Shown one piece after another: positions 58,584-64,000 of a DNA stretch of 64,000 nucleotides; the first letter of the stretch is position 1, and each line of letters begins with the position of its first letter. The notes beneath the pieces were generated by a model. That model saw nothing but the letters and a program-made list of their open reading frames with translations. It did not search any database and had not been told where the DNA came from. The DNA is from Ereboglobus luteus. GTDB lineage: Bacteria; Verrucomicrobiota; Verrucomicrobiia; Opitutales; Opitutaceae. The stretch covers positions 2,708,501-2,772,500 of the forward strand of contig NZ_CP023004.1 of NCBI RefSeq assembly GCF_003096195.1, in the 5' to 3' direction. Both the position numbers and the translations under genes were made by a program.

Positions 58584-61384
58584 ACGACAAATCATCCCGC
58601 AATTTTCCGGAACACACGCGCAGTCTCAAGAGCGCGTCCGTCGCGCCGTCTGCCGCCTCCGGTTCCGCAACCGCCGCGTCCGAACCGTTGTCGACTCCGG
58701 TCGTGAAGCACGACTGGCACAGGATTCTGCTCTACGCGGCGATCATTGTGGCGACGGGTTTGTTTGTGGCGTCGCCGGCGTTTCACGGCACCTGGCTCTG
58801 GGATGACGACCAGGAAATCACCGCCAATGGTGCACTTCAGTCATGGGCGGGATTGAAAGAAATTTGGAAAGGCAATGTCGGAGCGGACTATCTGCCTCTT
58901 AAAACAACGATTCTCTGGATAGAATGGCATATATGGAAATTCGACAACACGTGTTATCATATTATAAACTCGATCTGGCACGTGATAAACGCGCTGCTGG
59001 TGTGGCAATTGTTTTCATTATTAAGAATAAGATGGGCGTGGATAGGCGGGTTGCTGTTTGCGATCCATCCGGTGCTTGTCGAGTCGGTCGCCTGGGTGTC
59101 GGAGCAGAAGAATACAATTTCGCTTATATTCATGCTGCTGTCGGCGATCACATTTATAAAATATCACGAGGGTGGCAAAACGGGGAATCTCGTGGCGTCA
59201 CTAATATTGTTTGTGGCCGCGCTATTGAGCAAGAGCGCGGTCATCGTGCTTCCCTTCGCGTTTGTATTGTATAAATGGTGGAAGGACGACAGTTTGGAGC
59301 TTCGGGACACTCCTATTTTCATGGCGCTTGCCTCGTTTTGCGCCGCTGTTGCTTGCGGCACAATCGTCGCCATGAGATGGCTGGTGGGACCCGATACCAT
59401 AAGCTCGCAGGCCAACTCAACGAGCTCGCTGATAAAGGAAATCATAGCGCCTTCCGGGAGCCTGAAATTCGCGGCCGGCATGCTTGTCGCACTTGTCATA
59501 ACGTGGGGGTTTGTCCAGCTGTGGAACAAGAAAAAAGGCCCGCAATGGCGCGCGGTGAGACACCTTGTGCTCAGCACCGCGCCATTTTTTGCCATGGCGA
59601 TAATAATCGCACTTGTTACGGTTTATTTTCAGCACAAGAACGCCATTGGCTCGGAGGTCATTCCGGTTGGCGGCAGGTGGTCGCGCATCGTGATCGCGGG
59701 CGCGGCGGTTTTCTTCTACTTGAAGCAGTGCGTGTGGCCGTTCGATCCGTATCCCTTGATGCCGATTTATCCGCGATGGGAAGTGCCGGAGAACCCGCCG
59801 CTGTGGATGTTTTTGCCTTGGGTGGCGTTTATCGCGCTGGTGATTTTATTCTGGGTTTATCGCAAAACTTGGGGGAAGCACCTGATACTCGGCCTCGGCT
59901 TTTTCTTCGGGTTCCTCGTGCCGGTGCTCGGATTTGTTGACATGTCCTACATGCGTATCACTTGGGTGGCCGATCACTTCCTGTATATATCGGTCATCGG
60001 CGTGATCGGGTTGATGATCGCGGGCGCGGCGAAACTATACGATTGCGTTTCCGACAAGGGCAAACCGTGGGCGATGGGCGCGGGCATCGCGGCGCTGGTG
60101 CTGGTGGCGTTCAACGGAAATTTATACAGCGACGTGTTTCTGAACGAGACAAACATGTGGCGCTACACACTTTCGAAAAATCCAGACGCGTGGCAGGCTC
60201 ACAGCCGCTATGGCAAGGTGCTGCTCGACAGCGGCAACCGCGACGCGGCGTATTATCACATCCAGCAGTCCAACCGCCTGCGCCCCGACCTGGCCGAGAC
60301 GAATAACAACATGGGTGTGCTTCTCCTTCAAAAAGGACGCAATGCCGAGGCGCTTCCGTATTTCCGGCGCGCGATGCGACTCATGCCGATCGGCGCGTTC
60401 ATGGTGAATTATGCCAATGCGTTGACACAGGTTCAGCAGGGCGCCGAGGCCGCGCCGGTGTATGAAAGAATACTCAGGGCCGAGGGCGGCCCCAACTTCA
60501 CGCAGATGTTGCGGGAAAGGGGATCCCAGACGTTGCAACAGCTGCTCTCCGAGCGGGGTAATGTGACGATTGGCGACTTGGTCAACAGTCCTGATGGCGC
60601 GGCGCTTGGCAAGCTGTTGAAAGCCAAATGCGGCGACTCCTACGAGCGTGTGCTCGGATTGAAGGGCGGCGCGGCGCTTGCGGAACTGATCAAGTTGCGC
60701 GTCAGCGACCCGCTCGACGATTTGCGCAAGGCCAAGACCGTCGATACGCTCGAAAACCTGGTCAAGGAGGAGAGCGGGGCGGCCCTCGAAAAACGACTCG
60801 CCGAAAAAGGAATCCTCAACGACTTGCTCAAGCTCGACGCCGGCGGCGAATTCAAGGAAATCTTCACGCTCAAGGGCAGCGCCGCCTATTTGGCATTGCG
60901 CAAAATGCGGGGCAGCGACGCCTACGAATCGATGATTCTCGACATGCGCGAGGAGCCGCTCGCGCACTTGCTCGAAATGCGCGGGGGCGACCTGTTCGGC
61001 AAATTGATAAAGGCGGACCAGCGCGAGGCATTTTCCCTGCTGCGTCAGATGAATGGAACCGAGGCGTTTGACGTCGTGTGCGAGATGATGGGCGGCGACC
61101 CGGTGACGCGATTGATTGAGATCGACGGTGGCAATCCCATCATCTGGACAAACTACGGTGTCGCGCTTATGCAGGCGAACCGCCGTGCCGACGCAGTTCT
61201 CGCGCTGCAAAAGGCGCTGAGGATCAACCCCAACCTTGCGGACGCGCGCCGCAACTTGGATATTGCTCAAAAAATGCAAACAGGCACAGCCGCTCCTGCT
61301 TTGATAAATCCCGCCGGTCTAGGCATTGGCGGCACGGGTATTCAGCAGCCGATGCAAATACCGTCCATCTTTCTCAATAAATAA
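58580..61384 (+). CDS. Large GT-C-type membrane protein with TPRs and a 12-residue repeat array
   Basis: 934 residues from MNDKSSRNFPEHTR. A disordered N-terminus (to ~45) leads to ~10-12 membrane segments (residues ~48-510). WDDDQEITANGALQSW just after the first helix is like the catalytic acidic loop of GT-C/TMTC-type transferases. TPRs follow at ~540-640 (HSRYGKVLLDSGNRDAAYYH, NNNMGVLLLQKGRNAEALPY) and again at ~855-905 (TNYGVALMQANRRADAVLAL). Between them, residues ~647-852 are an array of ~17 degenerate 12-residue units. Probably a lipid-linked sugar transferase of the envelope; the repeat array is unexplained. Translationally coupled to the GT9 gene. Confidence 0.82.
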   Translation: MNDKSSRNFPEHTRSLKSASVAPSAASGSATAASEPLSTPVVKHDWHRILLYAAIIVATGLFVASPAFHGTWLWDDDQEITANGALQSWAGLKEIWKGNVGADYLPLKTTILWIEWHIWKFDNTCYHIINSIWHVINALLVWQLFSLLRIRWAWIGGLLFAIHPVLVESVAWVSEQKNTISLIFMLLSAITFIKYHEGGKTGNLVASLILFVAALLSKSAVIVLPFAFVLYKWWKDDSLELRDTPIFMALASFCAAVACGTIVAMRWLVGPDTISSQANSTSSLIKEIIAPSGSLKFAAGMLVALVITWGFVQLWNKKKGPQWRAVRHLVLSTAPFFAMAIIIALVTVYFQHKNAIGSEVIPVGGRWSRIVIAGAAVFFYLKQCVWPFDPYPLMPIYPRWEVPENPPLWMFLPWVAFIALVILFWVYRKTWGKHLILGLGFFFGFLVPVLGFVDMSYMRITWVADHFLYISVIGVIGLMIAGAAKLYDCVSDKGKPWAMGAGIAALVLVAFNGNLYSDVFLNETNMWRYTLSKNPDAWQAHSRYGKVLLDSGNRDAAYYHIQQSNRLRPDLAETNNNMGVLLLQKGRNAEALPYFRRAMRLMPIGAFMVNYANALTQVQQGAEAAPVYERILRAEGGPNFTQMLRERGSQTLQQLLSERGNVTIGDLVNSPDGAALGKLLKAKCGDSYERVLGLKGGAALAELIKLRVSDPLDDLRKAKTVDTLENLVKEESGAALEKRLAEKGILNDLLKLDAGGEFKEIFTLKGSAAYLALRKMRGSDAYESMILDMREEPLAHLLEMRGGDLFGKLIKADQREAFSLLRQMNGTEAFDVVCEMMGGDPVTRLIEIDGGNPIIWTNYGVALMQANRRADAVLALQKALRINPNLADARRNLDIAQKMQTGTAAPALINPAGLGIGGTGIQQPMQIPSIFLNK
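60520..61137 (+). repeat. DNA encoding ~17 degenerate 12-residue repeats
   Basis: Units such as GSQTLQQLLSER, GAALGKLLKAKC, GAALAELIKLRV, SDPLDDLRKAKT, VDTLENLVKEES, GDLFGKLIKADQ and GDPVTRLIEIDG. Each has a small residue at position 1 and hydrophobics around positions 4, 7, 8 and 10. The DNA copies have diverged, so this is an old protein-level repeat rather than a recent tandem duplication. Confidence 0.7.
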
Positions 61385-61404
61385 AACAAACAATCATAAT
61401 AATT

Positions 61405-64000
61405 GTGAAAGCCTTGAGTCGAATTGTTTCATGGGCCCGGAATCTCGCCGCGCAAATATCGTTGAAAAAACACCTGCCGTGGTGCGGCGCCCTTTTGCTA
61501 ATAGTATTGATACTGTTCGGGAAGTATTTGTTTTCGACGACACACGTTGTTTCCGAGATAGGGACGGACATATATGCATATTACCTGCACTCGCAGACTT
61601 TCGCCTCGTCCGAGCTCGGACAGGGCAACCTTCCTGTTTGGAACCCCTACACCTACGGCGGACATCCGTTTTTGGCTGATTTTCAGTCGGCCATGCTGTA
61701 TCCTCCATCATGGATACTCGGGATGCTGAATCCGGTGACGGCCATAAACTGGTGGGTGAGCATCCATGTGCTCCTGTTCGGATTGCTTGCCTACATATGG
61801 GCGGCCATGCGTGGCATGAAACCCGGCGCCGCCTTTGTGGCGGGTGCGGCGGCAATGCTTGGCGGCACGTTTTACATGCACGTGTATGCGGGGCATGTGT
61901 CAAATTTGGGCACCATGGCGTGGGCGCCTCTGGTGTTCATAGGCATCGACGGTTGGCTGCGCAGCAAACATGCGGGCTGGCTTGTCGCCGGCGCGGCGGG
62001 CGTTGCCCTGCAGGTTTACGCGGGACACCCCCAATATGTGTATTACACCGCGATCATAGCCGGCCTGTATTCTTTGGTGCACCTGCCGTATCTCGGCCGG
62101 CAATTCCGGCGCACGGCCCTCGGGCTTCTCGCATTGTATCCGATGGCCGTGCTGTTGTGCGCCGCGCAACTGCTGCCCGGGTATTGCGCCCTGTCCGAGA
62201 CAGTGCGCTCCACGGGCGCGTCCTACGAATTCGCCTCGATGTTCAGCCTCAATCCCGAGAATTTGCTCACACTCTTCGCACCGTGGTTATACGGGGGGAT
62301 GGGCAGATTGTATATTGGGGGCGTTGTTACCTTTGGGAGATGCAGTTGTTTTTCGGCATTTGCATGCTGGCGCTGGCGGCGCACGGCTTCGCGGGACTGA
62401 GCCGCGCCAACCGCTGGCGCACGGGCATAGTGCTTGCCTGCGTGCTCGTCCTGGCGATGGGCGCCTATATGCCAATATATAAATTATTATATAAATACGT
62501 GCCCTTTTACGGCGCGTTCCGGGGAACGTCGAAATTCATATATTTGTTCGGATTGTTCATGGCGATGCTCGCCGGTAACGGCATAAACCGCATGATTGTC
62601 GAAAACGGGCGAAACTTCAGATTGGCCGTCGCCAGCTTTGCAATCGCCGGAATCATTCTGGGCGCCGGGTTGTTGATTAAAACGGGCGCGCTTGAAAATA
62701 CGTGGCAGCGCACCTTCGAGGCGCTTGCCACTTCAAAACAGACCTATTTTCAAGCTTCCGTGGCGTTTGCCCAAATTCCCGACTTCAAGGACACTGCCCG
62801 GTCGCTGACGGGCAATACGCTTATCGCCAATGGCGTGTGGCTTCTGGCCTTTGGCGCGTTGGTGCTCGGTCTGCGCCATCGCAGACAACTCGTTTGGGGC
62901 GTCGGCGCGTGCGCGGTCATCAATCTCGGCGTATTCGCATGGAAATCGACAAGCGACTTCGAGGCGGCGAAGGCGATGCTTTTGCCCCCCGCCAGCCTCG
63001 CCAAAACAAACCCCGCGGAATACGCTCAAAACCTGCCCTACTTCGCCAAGGTGATACGGCAAAACCAAGGCGATTACCGCACGTTGAATTTCCCGCTTTC
63101 ATCGGCAAACATGTCATGGCGCGCGGAGGGCCTCTGGGGTTACGATCCCTCGGTGCTCAAGCGTTATGCCGAATACATGTATTTTTCGCAGGGAATCAAC
63201 CCCGACGAGGCGAGCCAGAATCCGCCGTTCCGCCAGCAATCCCCCCTGCTTAATATGTTTCGCCTGCGTTACGCTTTCATGCCGGACGGCAAGGTTGTTG
63301 ACATGGGCGAGCCGCTGACGCGCTTCCTTATCGTTTCCAAATATAAAGTGTTAAAGGAACGCGATCTGATTTTGAGCGAGATGACCAAGCCGGGTTTCAA
63401 TCCCAAGCAGGAAGTCATTTTGGAAAGCGAACCGAACCCTGTTCCGGACAATGAAAACGTCGCTTATACGGTCCGCCTTCTCGGCGTGACATCGGACAGC
63501 TGGACGCTTGAAATCATTTGCGACAAGGCGACCCTATTGCTGATGACGGACGCCTATGCGAAGGGCTGGAAGGCGACGACGCAACCCGGAAGCGTGCAAA
63601 CAAACTACGACGTCATGCCGGCCAACTACGCCATGCGCGCAATCCCGCTCGCACAAGGACGGCATGTGCTGAAACTGGAATACAAACAACCCGGGCTTGT
63701 CACCGGCGTGAAAATATCGTTGGCGACGACATTGCTGCTGGGCATCATCATCGGCGTGCCCGCGTTTCGCCGTCGATTGGATTTCTCCGTCAAGGAATCG
63801 ATCATTCACGCGAATATTGACGATCCTGATATTGAAACGGTCAAATGCGCGAATTGTGGCGGCGACGAAACCGGGCTGGTCTGTAAAAAACAAGTGCCTG
63901 GCGGTCGTGTATACAGCATGGTTCAATGCAAACGATGCGGCCTTGTTTATATAAATCCGCGCCTGACACAGGAGGCCATTCTGGCAACCTACAGAGATTC
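61405..64000 (+). pseudogene. YfhO-like GT-C membrane protein, frameshifted, with a zinc-ribbon/methyltransferase-like extension (3' end outside window)
   Basis: The first frame (GTG 61405 to ~62300) has membrane segments and YfhO features: IYAYYLHSQTFASSELGQGN, PVWNPYTYGGHPFLADFQSA, YAGHPQYVYYTAI. It derails at a run of six G (62293-62298); with a seventh G the reading continues as DGQIVYWGRCYLWEMQLFFG and stays open to the window end. Later segments include YMPIYKLLYKYVPFYGAFRG, NRMIVENGRNF and the YfhO C-terminal beta part (LLLMTDAYAKGWKATTQPGS). After the last helix (~63770) the frame goes on into CANCGGDETGLVCKK and CKRCGLVYINPR, a zinc-ribbon start typical of SAM-dependent methyltransferases. 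Either a fusion or a missed junction between two genes. Probably works in envelope glycan assembly with its neighbours. Confidence 0.75.

Noticed and set aside
1-64000. CRISPR arrays, rRNA and tRNA genes, complete insertion sequences
   Set aside because: No regularly spaced direct repeats, no tRNA-like cloverleaf and no transposase were recognised; a tRNA integration target for the element was also not found.

Overview
The window looks like a chromosome segment of a verrucomicrobial bacterium, most likely family Opitutaceae. I infer this from the GC-rich sequence, the Pmp/PATR-type autotransporter, the many sulfatase and sialic-acid genes, and the short palindromic repeats. No rRNA or tRNA gene was seen, so the taxonomic placement is an inference.

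Layout. (1) 1-3320: 5' part of a giant minus-strand autotransporter-like surface protein. (2) About 4.4-46.3 kb: a conjugative element. From left to right it holds an AbiE toxin-antitoxin pair, a four-gene operon with a QueC-like PP-loop protein, an XRE/IrrE metallopeptidase and a PIN-like protein, three plasmid-type genes each preceded by a related structured RNA leader, a MobF relaxase-helicase (split by a frameshift), a coupling protein, a ClpB-like AAA+ protein, a sialic-acid/sulfatase cargo island (19.5-32.2 kb), an AraC-type regulator, a VirB2-VirB10 type IV secretion operon, accessory plasmid-type genes, an excisionase-like protein and a tyrosine recombinase. (3) 46.4-64.0 kb: chromosomal housekeeping and envelope genes: ahcY-metK (SAM cycle), a thioredoxin-like protein, a ferredoxin-like protein, YmdB phosphodiesterase, fhs, rsmA, a rhomboid-like protease, a sugar nucleotidyltransferase, a GT9 glycosyltransferase, a large GT-C/TPR membrane protein and a YfhO-like protein running off the window.

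How the genes work together. The cargo is a nearly complete sialoglycan module. Two secreted sulfatases and a sialidase/O-acetylesterase fusion release sialic acid. A mutarotase-symporter fusion epimerises and imports it. N-acetylneuraminate lyase and an N-acylglucosamine 2-epimerase convert it towards GlcNAc. A GntR-type repressor faces the lyase gene across a perfect 39-bp palindrome. The module lies between the DNA-processing genes and the mating-channel genes, so it should travel with conjugation. Three transcription units (coupling protein, AraC regulator, T4SS) carry the same pair of TATACAA repeats spaced exactly 21 bp, the geometry expected of AraC-family binding sites, so the AraC protein is a good candidate for the transfer regulator.

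Most notable signals: three ~170-nt leader RNAs with compensatory base changes; the QueC-like/IrrE/PIN operon as a possible undescribed defence system; the shared 21-bp-spaced direct repeats; and a palindromic repeat inserted in frame inside rsmA. Caution: four long genes (traI, a sulfatase, ahcY, yfhO-like) are each broken by what looks like one missing base in a homopolymer. Because ahcY is a core gene, assembly error is more likely than true decay.
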